Assembly: GCA_033064195.1 (NCBI GenBank)
Contig: JARBJD010000213.1
Span: forward strand, 62,001 to 126,000
DNA from: Blattamonas nauphoetae
Taxonomy: Eukaryota > Preaxostyla > Oxymonadida
Direction of reading: 5' to 3'
DNA: 64,000 bases
Under the pieces are notes generated by a model, which saw nothing but the letters and a program-made list of their open reading frames with translations, was not told the DNA's origin and did no database searches. The position numbers were made by a program, and so were the translations under genes. Shown here piece after piece: positions 43,291-52,845 of the stretch. The stretch's first letter is position 1; the number at the start of each line of letters is the position of its first letter.

Positions 43291-44735
43291 GAAGAGACGA
43301 GATAATCTGTGAAGGTGGAAAAGCAGATGGATGTGAAATGGGAGAGTGTGGCTGAGAAACTCGAAGAAAGACGACAATTTGTTGGATCCTTCAGGAATTC
43401 TGGATCGACTTCGTAATCTTCTGTCTGTTCGTCAGCTTGGAGAACGTGAACATCGGCTTGGGGAACGTGTCGACGCCGGGGTTGACTATAATCAATCCAC
43501 CGATCTATCTAAAAACAATCCGATTCGATCAAACCCATCGAACTGCAACATGTTTGATAAAAACCTTCAAAGATCCTTTTCATTTCACACTTTCATTCTA
43601 TTCACTGACTGATTTACAAAATGTGACAAAACGAGGGGGAAAGCGCTGGCTACTCGACATACACAACTGTTGCGTTATAGTCCCCAATACAACCCGAAGT
43701 GGGTCCTTAACCCGAAAGAAAGAAGAAAATGAACCGAAATGGGATAAGACAAGAGATACTTAGGATAAAAACTGCATACACTTGTTTTCTAGTAAGAGTG
43801 GTCTCTTCAGATTTTCAATTGAGGTTTGATCGGTTTCATTGAATGATTAATCAAATCTTGATTTACATCCGTTTGGTGAAATACAGCCGAATCAATCCAA
43901 AATACGATGAAAGAAATGTGACATGCAAATGAATAGCCTTTCATTGTGCGTCCTCAATCTCCTTCAATCACAGCTTTTATTCCGATTGTGAGAAATCTTC
44001 TTCACACGGGTTTTCATTGGAGACGGGCCTACCTGAGCATTGATCGTGCCAAATACTTGCCAGAAGAGTTCATCATCCTGCGTTGATCCACATTCTGCAA
44101 TGGCATCGCATCCTTTCACAGTATCCTTCTCTCTGCGATATCTCTTCCATTTGCTTTGCTGATGCGTTTGAGGTTATTAGCTGGAATTTGCTACGATCTT
44201 GGCAACTCCATCAAAGTGATTCGACCATGTGTGTCCCAACGGCCATGTACTGCCCCTTTTGTCGTCTGTGCCTGGAATGGGGATGAAAAGAAGATAGATA
44301 AGAGTCAGAGTGAATCAAGAGAATGGATAAGAACAGGGTTGTTGGCCTACTTGACTAAACTCCAACCGTCGAGATTTCCATCCGAGCGCGACATGAAGGT
44401 GAGAAATAAACGAGTTGGACTTCAACGGATAGTGATGATGTGAGATGAACCATGAAAGGTGGTCAAGAGGAGAGTCCGGATCCCGTCTGTCCATACCGAG
44501 AAGGCCAAATCTGTGCCAGCGAGTGTGATGTCCTCCATGAGAGGATGTCTTTTGAAGACTTTCACAGGGAAAATACCAACTTTGAGAAGTCACAGCAAGC
44601 TTGATCTTCATCGATAGTCAACATGAGTTGTAGTGGAGAGATTGGCATTTGAATCAGACCCTTTCTTCAATAGATCTTCGACTAGTACAGAAAATAGAGC
44701 AACAATTATCATCAATGAGATGAAGAATTTAAACA
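43291..44735. other. Region without a recognised gene
   Basis: Frames up to about 108 codons occur on both strands, none with a domain. I see no repeat or RNA gene. Confidence 0.35.
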
Positions 44736-45809
44736 TCAATCAGTCAGTGGCAACATCCGGGTTGTCCTCCAACTTCGGGTTATCTGCAGGACTATTACGT
44801 TTGTGGACATTCTTGGATGTTGTCACTTTCTTCTTCACAGTCTCCATCTCCTTCTCATCCGACTCTTTCTTCTCTTCCGCTGCTGGTTCATTTGCTCCTT
44901 TCTCTTCTCCACTTGGTTGGTTTGACGTGACAATCTTCGCCGCAGTCTTCCGCTTCGACAACGCTGCTTTCGCCTTCCCTTCGATTGGTGCGACCTGCTC
45001 CCTTTCACAACTCCCTTTGGCTCTCCCATTTTCTCCACAATCGGCGTCCATTTGGAGACAGTTCCAGTCACTTGTGCCTCTCGTTTTTTCTTCTTCAACA
45101 GAAGTTCCTATGAGGCCACAACTTGGTTTTGTTTCTTCGCGTTGATGAATGCAATGATATTCTCCGCTGGATAGAATCATTTTGCGAGTTCGCTCTCACA
45201 GACCGAGTCGATCGTTACCACTCCTTTTTTGCCTCCTTCCGGAACAACAAGCTCGATAATTGATTGATCAACGAAGTTGTCAATATACCAGGGATGTTGG
45301 TTGATTTAGACGACGGTGTTATGCTGGGGAGTGACGGGAGAAAGTGAACGAATAATGAACGATTGATGAGGGGATTGGAGGGATATTTGGGAAAATGCGT
45401 GTAAAAATTGAGAGAAAGGAATTTCTTCTTCTCCCGAAGACATTTCACATTTAATTCACACCTTTGTTGGATCAAACTCTCGATTCTTAGAAATGAGAGT
45501 CCGACATTCAGCTGGTAGTTTTGACGGAGGACAGTATCGAGCGTGGAGGATCTTTTGAAAAAGCGCCTGTGTGTTCTGGTCCTCGAAGGGGAGGAGTCCG
45601 CACACGAGTGCGAACATATACTGGGCGACACGACGACTTGATTCGGCTGTAAAACGGTGTTATTTTTTTGAATAGAGACACAATTTGTTTCAATTTTCTG
45701 TAAATGATAGTATAGAGAGGGAGACACCTTGGAACAAAATAGGAGAAGATATTAAATTCTGAGTGACGCGAAATCTGGAACGGAAAAAAAATGATGGTCA
45801 TGTCACTCG

Positions 45810-46882
45810 CGACATGACAAGTGATCCACTTCATCCAGCTCTATCCTTCTAATATTTTGTCATTTTTCCCTCGCGAGAGTAACACTCGAGGAGGCGGTCG
45901 CCATAAGAGAGAACGAGGTTGTCGATACTTTCTTGTGGGATCGAGTTCCAGGCTTTGATGACAGCCTTCCGAAGTGAGTCCACAGTGTCGTAAATTGCAC
46001 AATTTTCATACAATTTGGAAGAGAGAAGAGCCCAGACATGTTCGATGGGATTTAAATCTGAAGAAAGTGGTGGAAGGAATTTTTGCTTGATGTTTGCTCT
46101 TTCGATTCGAGGCATTTCATCTCTTTTCTTGTGCCAGCCGGCGTTGTCGCTGAGGAGAACACGTGTGTCAAGGGGAGGATCCATTTTTGCCTTGCTGAGG
46201 CCGTTGATGACAGCATCAGTATAGGTTGCGCCGTCGATGGTCCCATCTGTCACGAAAAGCTTGCTCTTAAACCCGACACCAACACATCCCCAAATACCAA
46301 CTGTATTAGGGTGAGCTCTCGACTTCGACTCAGGTTGCGGCGTGTTTTCTTCCCGGAGAGACCGGTAGTACTTGTCTGGCCCTCTCCCTCTCACTGTTTT
46401 CTCGTCATCGAAGAGACAGAGTTCAGGAAGAAAGCCCTTCGAGATCGTTTCTTTTGCGAAGTTGTACCGATTCTGGATATGGTGTGGTTGAAAGTGTGGA
46501 ACTCTGCGGTGTTTGTGGAGACCGATTTTGTTCGCTATGAGGATGCGTTGGAAGGAACGGTCGGATCCTGGTAGCTTCAGAGCCTTCTTCAATTGGATCG
46601 CGGAGCAGTATGTCTTGTTTTTGATCTCGATCTGGACTTTTTTCAGAGTCTTGCCGGTGTACAGCTGTGATTGACCTTTTCGATTCATCCATCCTGGTCG
46701 TTCATCGACGATCAGCGTGTTGGTGTATTTCGTGACTGTGTTGACTGAGACGTGGAGCGAGCGAGCTGTCTCATTTCTCCCTTTTCCTTTTCTTCTTTCT
46801 CTCTGGATCTTTCTTTGATTTGAGAGAGACAATCTTGGAACCATTGTTGAGCGTAATCAGCGGTGAATCACGTGTCATGTCG
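45810..46882 (-). mobile_element. Tc1-type DNA transposon, apparently full length
   Basis: The element contains the open transposase at 45849..46844. Imperfect inverted ends of about 21-23 bp are visible: CGACATGACAAGTGATCCAC at 45810 and, read inward from the other side, a matching CGACATGACACGTGATTCAC at 46882. The ends leave only about 40 bp on each side of the transposase, a very compact element. A TA target duplication is not obvious at these edges, so the true ends may lie a few bases off. It interrupts the kinase relic. Confidence 0.65.
45849..46844 (-). CDS. Tc1-family (DD34E) transposase, open over 331 residues
   Basis: An ATG-to-stop frame of 331 codons has no intron. The N-terminal helix-turn-helix reads LSLSNQRKIQRERRKGKGRN ... 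TARSLHVSVNTVTKY. The catalytic core has LCLFDDEKTV (first Asp), VLLSDNAGWHKK (second Asp) and SSDLNPIEHVWALL (Glu); the last two acidic residues are separated by 34 positions, the Tc1 signature. All three catalytic residues are present and the length is normal for the family (about 340). It catalyses cut-and-paste transposition at TA sites. No stops or frameshifts are seen, so it may be functional. Confidence 0.92.
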   Translation of the reverse strand: MVPRLSLSNQRKIQRERRKGKGRNETARSLHVSVNTVTKYTNTLIVDERPGWMNRKGQSQLYTGKTLKKVQIEIKNKTYCSAIQLKKALKLPGSDRSFQRILIANKIGLHKHRRVPHFQPHHIQNRYNFAKETISKGFLPELCLFDDEKTVRGRGPDKYYRSLREENTPQPESKSRAHPNTVGIWGCVGVGFKSKLFVTDGTIDGATYTDAVINGLSKAKMDPPLDTRVLLSDNAGWHKKRDEMPRIERANIKQKFLPPLSSDLNPIEHVWALLSSKLYENCAIYDTVDSLRKAVIKAWNSIPQESIDNLVLSYGDRLLECYSREGKMTKY

Positions 46883-47040
46883 TCCTACACAAGTCCCCCT
46901 ACTGTAGCATTTCATGTCATTCTCTCTTATTTTTCACTGTTGTTCTTCCAAAAAAATCCCAGAGATGTATAACTCAAGGTAGTTGAAGTGAGTGAAAAAT
47001 GAACTCTCAACTCTCTCGGGTTCTGTCAAAAAACAAAAAT

Positions 47041-47085
47041 TACAGCCGGATCAAGTCGCCGTGACGCGCAGTATAATTTCACGAC
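47041..47085 (+). repeat. Degenerate inverted copy of a kinase exon segment
   Basis: About 40 bp here resemble, in reverse orientation, 45615..45657 (start of the kinase SRRVAQYMF segment): both read ACAGCCG.ATCAAGTCG.CG on their respective strands, with scattered mismatches. The two copies flank the Tc1 element on its two sides. This suggests a local inverted duplication, or repair associated with transposition. Confidence 0.45.
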
Positions 47086-47639
47086 CTTCTCCAGATGGCT
47101 GAACAGTGGACATCGTATATCTGAAGAGAGGGAGGAGGAGGAGAGACGAGGTGAGAGACAATAAGATTCACAGAAACACGAGTAAGAAGGAAAGAATCGT
47201 CCCAAGAGAAGAACTATGTAATTCCACAAAAGAACACGGCAGGATCAATTCCACACCTTTCCTTCGATCATTTCCGACGCCATATATCATGGTGAACCAA
47301 AATCTGTCTTCAGAATGCTTCCGTCGAACATCTAGTTCTCGAGTTTGAGATCACGATGGATGACTCCAAACTGTGAACGAGAGACGAGGAGGGAGGGTGA
47401 ATGATGGAGGAGAGAGATGATTGAGGGATGATGGATGATGTGACGGGAAGTAAGATGAGAAAAAGACCGAAAGAAGAAGAAAAGCGAGATGGAAGAATGA
47501 GAATGAGTGAAACTGTTCTTCGTATCCACAAACCTGGAAAAACAATCAATTGAGCATGAAAAAAAACCACGATTCGTGGAGAAAAAAAGCAGTGATTCAT
47601 CGTTTTGGTCGAAATTGACTTGCGACTTTCGATCAATCC

Positions 47640-48235
47640 ATTAACGCAACGAGTTGACAATCTGTTGTTCATTTGGACTCAAATGTTACGATCGGCCTGC
47701 CTGCCATGGCTGTGTATTACGTCATCTGTATTCTCTACGGCCGCGCTTCTCGCAACCTGCAACGTTTTGACTCAATCGACCTCACGCCTGTGCTGTCACT
47801 GTACTCCGAAATCGTGAACGGCGCTGGCCTGTCGTCGATAAGGGTGTTCCAACTGGAAGACGTGTGGAGAGACAAATATTATCGCACTCCCGACAAGTGG
47901 TCGGGGTGGTGTTTATTGGGTGGACTTCGATGAGCCTCCTGTCCTTTCCGTTGCTTTCAATTCTACGATGACGTTCGGATTCCTTGACACCTTCTTTGTG
48001 ATGCAGCTGGTCGAAGTGGAAGCAAAAATGACGAGCTTTGAGCGCATCAGCGTATTCTCCACCGTGCCCCTCCCGACAGACCCACGAACGGCAAGGTGGT
48101 GGTCTCCGATTTGTCTTTCCGATATCGCAGCGGTATTCCGTATGTGTTGAAGAACGTCGACTTTCTGGTCGCGCTGTTCAGGCTGATCGAACTCTACCCG
48201 AAACTGGAGCTAAAAATGAACGACATAAAGACGTG
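47640..48235 (+). pseudogene. ABCC (MRP-type) transporter fragment, C-terminal membrane domain to start of NBD2
   Basis: Plus-strand segments in several frames match in order an MRP-type transporter: RNLQRFDSIDLTPVLSLYSE and IVNGAGLSSIRVFQLEDVWR (cytoplasmic end of TMD2), QLVEVEAKMTSFERISVF (linker ahead of NBD2), GKVVVSDLSFRYRSGIPYVL (start of NBD2), then a jump directly to LFRLIELYPKLELKMNDIKT. At least two frame changes are needed, and the Walker A loop is missing between these last two blocks. It is a broken host gene copy. These transporters export conjugates and drugs across membranes. Confidence 0.7.
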
Positions 48236-49385
48236 ATTCCCTGTTGGCCCCATGGCAGGCACAGCGGCCGCTTAGGGCACAGACCTCAGTCCAGGAGCCG
48301 ATGAGGACAGGTTGCCCAGCGCGGGCGGAGCGAGAGACGGCGAGGTTGGTCGTTCCTCTCCTTCCACGTCAATCAGCCCCGTCGAGATAGTATGTTTCTG
48401 CAAAGGCGAGCGAGTTGTCTCTATTTTGAACCGAGGCTGGAATGGCTTCGCGTCCGCCATCAACTTCGTCGACTCGGCTCGCTCCTCCGCCTCTCCCACC
48501 GATCCCAAACAACCCGCGTCGTTTCAGTTGTCGCACTCGCCTGGATATCCCTCGCCCTTCTCCATTCCTTTTTCAGGCCTTCCACTTGCACGTATGACCA
48601 CCCCACACAGCTCGTATTCGGCGCCTCCTCAACCAAAACCACCCGATCTTACAAAACCTCATTCCAACTACGCCATGCTGTGTGTGTCGGCCTAATCATC
48701 GTCCATTCTGTCGTTTTCGAACTCTACGAATTCAATGTCCTTTTTTGGTCTCCTCGTCACACAACGCATTCGAGAATCAGCTGACCGATCTGCAGTTGCA
48801 GCTGCGAGCGATTAGTTTCTGCAAAGTAAATGTATCCATCATCCACGAAGAACAGATTGTGAAATGTGTGAATTTTCATTATCTCTCTGCTGACTCTCCC
48901 AGACACCGAGCGCCTCATCAAGTCCCTCCGGGCGCTCTTTTCAAGCTTTGTCATCGCTGTCTCTTTCGACTTCCGCGGTGCAGTCTCCACCCGAATCTGC
49001 CCAGTGAATCCTCTCAAACCGCCACCAACAGTCGTCCAGGGATTGTTGTGTGTGTCCTTCCAAAGGGAGTGCGATGTTTTTCGGTGCATTGGGGCGTTGG
49101 CGGAGCGGTATTTCCATTTCATTCATCTCCATTGTTCACTTGGTAACAATCAGACGCGCATCCAGATGGAGATTGTGACAGGCGAGAAGGTTGAGGGGGG
49201 CTCATGTGAAATGGCAGTTTGTGTAAACATAGGCTAAGCAAGTTGGCCGATCATGATTTCACGATTGATATGCCCGAGGACCAGGCCTTCAAACTGACAT
49301 GCTTTTCTCAGACATTTTGTGCGTTTATGGGAAGATGCTGTTGTCACGGTCGTGCGTGCAGAGCTCACTTCCAAGATCAGTTACC
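48236..49385. other. GC-richer region with no recognised gene
   Basis: From about 48230 to 48600 base composition is more GC-rich than the surroundings, with a Ser/Pro-rich plus-strand frame (PSTSISPVEIVCFCKGERVV). Several 60-150-codon frames overlap on both strands; none has a recognised domain. It lies between two opposed ABCC fragments and may hold further decayed parts of that gene. Confidence 0.35.
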
Positions 49386-49389
49386 AACC

Positions 49390-49790
49390 GAAAAGAATGT
49401 CGGTCTGATCAGCATGAACCACTAACGTTACAATATTCTCACTCTTTAACACGTCGCAGACGTTTGAAACAACAATAATTTCCATCATTGCCAATGTGTT
49501 CAGCACCGAATCATTATTGAACTTAATCGTCTTGGGCAAGTTCAACTCTGCGACCAAGCCGTTGTCCATCACCTGAAGAGGACGAGGGAGAAAAGAGGAG
49601 TTAAAATGACGAGGATGAGAGGAGAAAAAGATGAACAACTCCAAATCTCTTCACTCACAACCTTTTCTCCCACAAACCATGATTTGGACAGAGTCCATGA
49701 TTGTGTTGAGCAGATGAGCAATCACAATTACTATCTTGTTCCGACACTCCTTCGCAATCGCTCTGGCATAGCATAGCAGAGCGTAGTGTC
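49390..49790 (-). pseudogene. ABCC transporter fragment, end of NBD2 (opposite orientation to the 47.6-kb piece)
   Basis: On the minus strand ARAIAKECRNKIVIVIAHLL then NTIMDSVQIMV is the D-loop/H-loop region of an MRP-type NBD2 (usual form AHRLNTIMDSD). After an intron-like gap, VMDNGLVAELNLPKTIKFNN, DSVLNTLA matches the canonical MRP C-terminus (VMDxGxVAExDxP). The upstream Walker and signature motifs are absent here. Together with the plus-strand piece it covers parts of one transporter in opposite orientations, which points to an inversion or to two decayed copies. Confidence 0.7.
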
Positions 49791-49879
49791 TTACGGGATG
49801 ATTGCGATGAGCCACATTCAGTACCATCGCAATTCATGCAGTTGCTTCTGGAAGTGGATGAGAAGACAATGAGTGTGAC

Positions 49880-50380
49880 TGGAGGCAAGTGCGCGGGCTG
49901 GCTGAAGCTGTAGTGAAGGCGGAGGAGACGCTACTTGGGGAGCGGCAGGGCGAGTGGGAGGTCGGCGGGAGGATGGGGAAGCGGCGAGGGCAGGTGGGAA
50001 AGAAGACACGCTCATCATGCATGGAAGAAGGGGCGGCGAAAGGCGAAGCAAGAGCACTCGAAACGGCCGAAGATGGAGATCTTTGCGTGGACGACGGAAG
50101 TGATTGGTGACGAAGAGCACTTCTGCATTGTGGTGAAGGGGGTTTCGCTGACGATTGCAGAGCAGACGATCCTGAGGTGGAGTGAGTATTTTTATGCGCA
50201 AGCGCTGGAAAGGATGGCGGAGGAGGTGCGAACGCTGCACCACTCGTGCCGGCAGGAAGCGATCAAGTATCTGATGCCGTTTGCGCAGGAGCTGGCGCAG
50301 CGTCAGGCGATGGCGTTTGTGATGATGACAGAGAGCATGCTCGGGGGAGTTGGGGCGGGGCAGTCTGGGTGAGGGGAAAA
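49880..50380 (+). other. GC-rich open stretch, unknown
   Basis: A plus-strand frame of 145 codons ends with TIAEQTILRWSEYFYAQALE, RMAEEVRTLHHSCRQEAIKY and LAQRQAMAFVMMTESMLGG, an amphipathic helical pattern that looks coding. Local G+C is clearly higher than the flanks. The opposite strand is also open for 213 codons with an Arg/Pro-rich, unlikely protein. No family is recognised; it may be an exon of a gene that I cannot delimit. Confidence 0.35.
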
Positions 50381-50531
50381 GTCGAGAAGAGAACACATCA
50401 CCGTTGTCGGTAATCCCATTACTAACAGGATCATCTTTCGTCATCGATCGAGTCCGCATTGTTTCATTGATCTTTCGAGAAATATCGGCGTTGATTTCAT
50501 GTCGGACTATCTTCGGTGTAACTCCCTCCGT

Positions 50532-51215
50532 TTAAGCGACCTCCAGATCGTATTTATCGTTGTCTTCTGCAAAGTTCTGGAATTTCAGCTTTTCCTCTTG
50601 TTCTAGTTGTCTGTGGCGTTCTTTTTCGATTACCTGGGTGGCACGCGAGATGCACATGGAAAACATGCTGGGAGTGGGGAGGTAACGAGAGAATCGTCCG
50701 AAAACACGGCAGATAGTGCTTGGGAGACTTGGATCAGGTTTCATATTCTTCGCACAAGGGAAGTCTTCGAGTTGAGAGAAGACAGATCCTTTCGAATTAT
50801 TTGGGACTGTTCCGTCCCAAATGCTGCCTCCTGTCGACCCCATAGTGTCACCAGCACCGTGAATATTTACAGTTGGAGTGAGGTGTTGTGTCTGAGGTTT
50901 CTGGTACTTAACTGAGGATTGTGGGATGGGAGTGACAGGAGGGGACATTTCAGTAAGATGCTGCTTGCGTGGCCAATCGTACAGGTTCTTGTACTCCTTA
51001 ACACCCTTTAGTGTCCCATCTTATTCAACAAAACTGGAATACGTTGTGGGGACGTGTTGTCTGCTCCTGAGTGTTTCACAATAGCTCTTGGTCTTTCTCT
51101 TGAAGTTGGTTTGGATGGAGTCTGGATTCCACGAGTTCCATTCAGAGTATGTCGCATTTGAGCTTCGGTAGTCTTTGGTTGGAGTGTCGATTGAGATCAA
51201 GGCCAACTCCACGCT
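50532..51215 (-). CDS. Hypothetical host protein, C-terminal exons
   Basis: The frame up to 50948 (MSPPVTPIPQSSVKYQKPQT ... QLEDFPCAKNMKPDPSLPST ... EKERHRQLEQEEKLKFQNFA) extends upstream through GVKEYKNLYDWPRKQHLTE. A 24-bp GT...AG stretch (about 50998-51021) containing a TAA would, if removed, join it to TYSEWNSWNPDSIQTNFKRK upstream. The protein is polar with a charged C-terminal helix, style similar to flagellar microtubule-associated proteins, but no family is recognised. If the 24-bp piece is not an intron, the gene ends or starts there. Confidence 0.4.
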
Positions 51216-52465
51216 TGAAGTTCATTTGACCTGCACTGCTCCCTGGGCGAACAATAATGATGGTAATTTTGATGTCGATGTTGAGAGGAGTTGTCCGTGG
51301 AGTCGATTTGATGGCTGAAAAGAAGAACTTGCTGCTGTGGGATGCACGTCGGGGTGAGATAGGTAGGTGTGTATTTGAGGTTGAATCGATTTGAGAAAGA
51401 GGAGCGGAATGATCGTGCAATCGATGAGGCTCCTGTGAAGCAAGGGTGGACTCCCTCCCTGAATGGAGAGTGGTGGGATGATTGTTTGAGTGATATACAG
51501 AAAGTGGGAACAGAGAATATGATAGGAGTCTTCAAAAAACAGAAGATGTATCACTTCTGCCAAGAAAATGCCAATGAGTTGAAAGCGAGGCAATGACAAT
51601 GAAATAAATGAGAGTGAATCTGAAGAGATGAAAATGAGGGAAATACACTCTTCACATCATATCCAAGGGCTTCTCCCAATTTGGGAGAGGAGCAGTTGAG
51701 TCGAGAAGACCAAATCTGATTTCTCCAACATTATCTGAGGACGATGGACATGACAAAAGACACACGACTGATTGTAGGAAGACAGAGAATCGTCGTAGTA
51801 ACTGAGGCAACTTCAGAAATGACGGGATCTCTCAGAAGGGCAGAGCTGCTGCACGTGATTCCCAGAAAGCCTTGATCATCTTCGGTATGAGTGATAGTTG
51901 TTTCATTAATGATAAAATGGGATCTGTCTGTGAATGGAATATGCGGGAGCGTGGAAAGAGGGGTGGGGGATCGGAGTTGAGGCATCACATCTCGAAAATG
52001 CCAATGAGTTTGGAATTTGCGATAGAGAGAGGCTGATCAGTCTCTTCGAATCGATACACGACACATAATAGATGCTTTATTCAGTGCCAGCTGTAGTAGA
52101 GTGTAATGGACCCAGATTGTTGAGACATAGTGGAGTGCTTCGGGGGGAAGAGCTGAAGGACGATGATTAATGTTGGTGAGCCGAAATGAATCAGATGAAT
52201 CGAGGGGAAGACCATACTATGTTCATGTTGCGCCATAACTGGATGAGAAGACGAAGGAGAGATGAGAATCAAATGATGGGAGTGTAATTGTCGCAAACAT
52301 TAAAACATCTTCTTCGGTTTGATCAAACATACCTTTGAAAGTTTCCACTCAAGTTTGTTCCCTCTTTTCATCAGCCCATTCCATTTAGATTCTAAAATGA
52401 TAAATCAAAATACATACACACGAAAGTCTGATTCCACTCGCTCGGAGAACGGTTCCGAGATTTTT
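51216..52465. other. Region without a recognised gene
   Basis: Overlapping frames of 60-125 codons occur on the minus strand at 51140-51600 (Ser/Pro/His-rich), some possibly upstream exons of the preceding gene. From 51600 onward only short frames are present. No repeat is recognised. Confidence 0.35.
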
Positions 52466-52845
52466 CTGTCACTCCGACTTCCGGTTCTTGGGTCTTGTAA
52501 CAAGGAATAAAGGGTGCGATCAGACAATACATTTATTTAACTCCATTTCAGTTTTTCTCCACTTCACAAAACTGCAGTTCAGAACTTCTCAAATTGAATC
52601 AATGATTTAGTGATCGGTGTTCAGCTATAGTTGGTGAGAACTGTGGCTTGCGAACCCATAATTCACTCCGATCATCACCAAATTCAGACCTCACAACAGC
52701 TTTCACTTCAAATACTGTCCCTTGTTTCTCCTATCTCATTTTCGTAACTTGTTTCCCTTCATCATTAACCTAAATTCGCAAAACACCGACGATCTAACCT
52801 TACCTCAATTTGGCAAGACCCAAGAACCGGAAGCCGGAGTGACAG
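52466..52845. repeat. 380-bp interval bounded by 32-bp inverted repeats
   Basis: 52466..52497 and 52814..52845 are inverted copies with one mismatch (CTGTCACTCCGACTTCCGGT... against ...ACCGGAAGCCGGAGTGACAG). The right copy lies inside an exon of the following transposase-like gene (encoding GKTQEPEAGVT). It is either a small MITE-like element whose right end became coding, or an inverted duplication of an exon fragment. Confidence 0.65.

Larger units (their letters stand above)
44740..47540 (-). pseudogene. SNF1/CAMK-like protein kinase, decayed and carrying a Tc1 insertion
   Basis: Minus-strand pieces appear in kinase order. At about 47230-47400: GVIHRDLKLEN (catalytic loop), then after a stop a short MFDGSILKTDFGSP stretch (DFG region, shortened) and YMASEMIEGKV in place of the APE region. 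At 45460-45655: RRVAQYMFALVCGLLPFEDQ then NTQALFQKILHARYCPPSKL and CRTLISKNRESDPTK, the F/H-I helices of an AMPK/SNF1-type kinase. At 44740-45310: QHPWYIDNF (the conserved HPW end of the domain) and a Lys/Glu-rich tail. The catalytic-loop piece has in-frame stops and a shortened activation loop, so it is a pseudogene. A Tc1 element (45810..46882) lies between the pieces. The N-terminal lobe is not found. Confidence 0.6.

Noticed and set aside
44633-45145. 170-codon plus-strand frame
   Set aside because: It is antisense to the Lys/Glu-rich tail of the kinase relic and has low-complexity Ser/Phe content.
49818-50459. 213-codon Arg/Pro-rich minus-strand frame
   Set aside because: Composition is unnatural and it mirrors the more protein-like plus-strand frame in a GC-rich segment.
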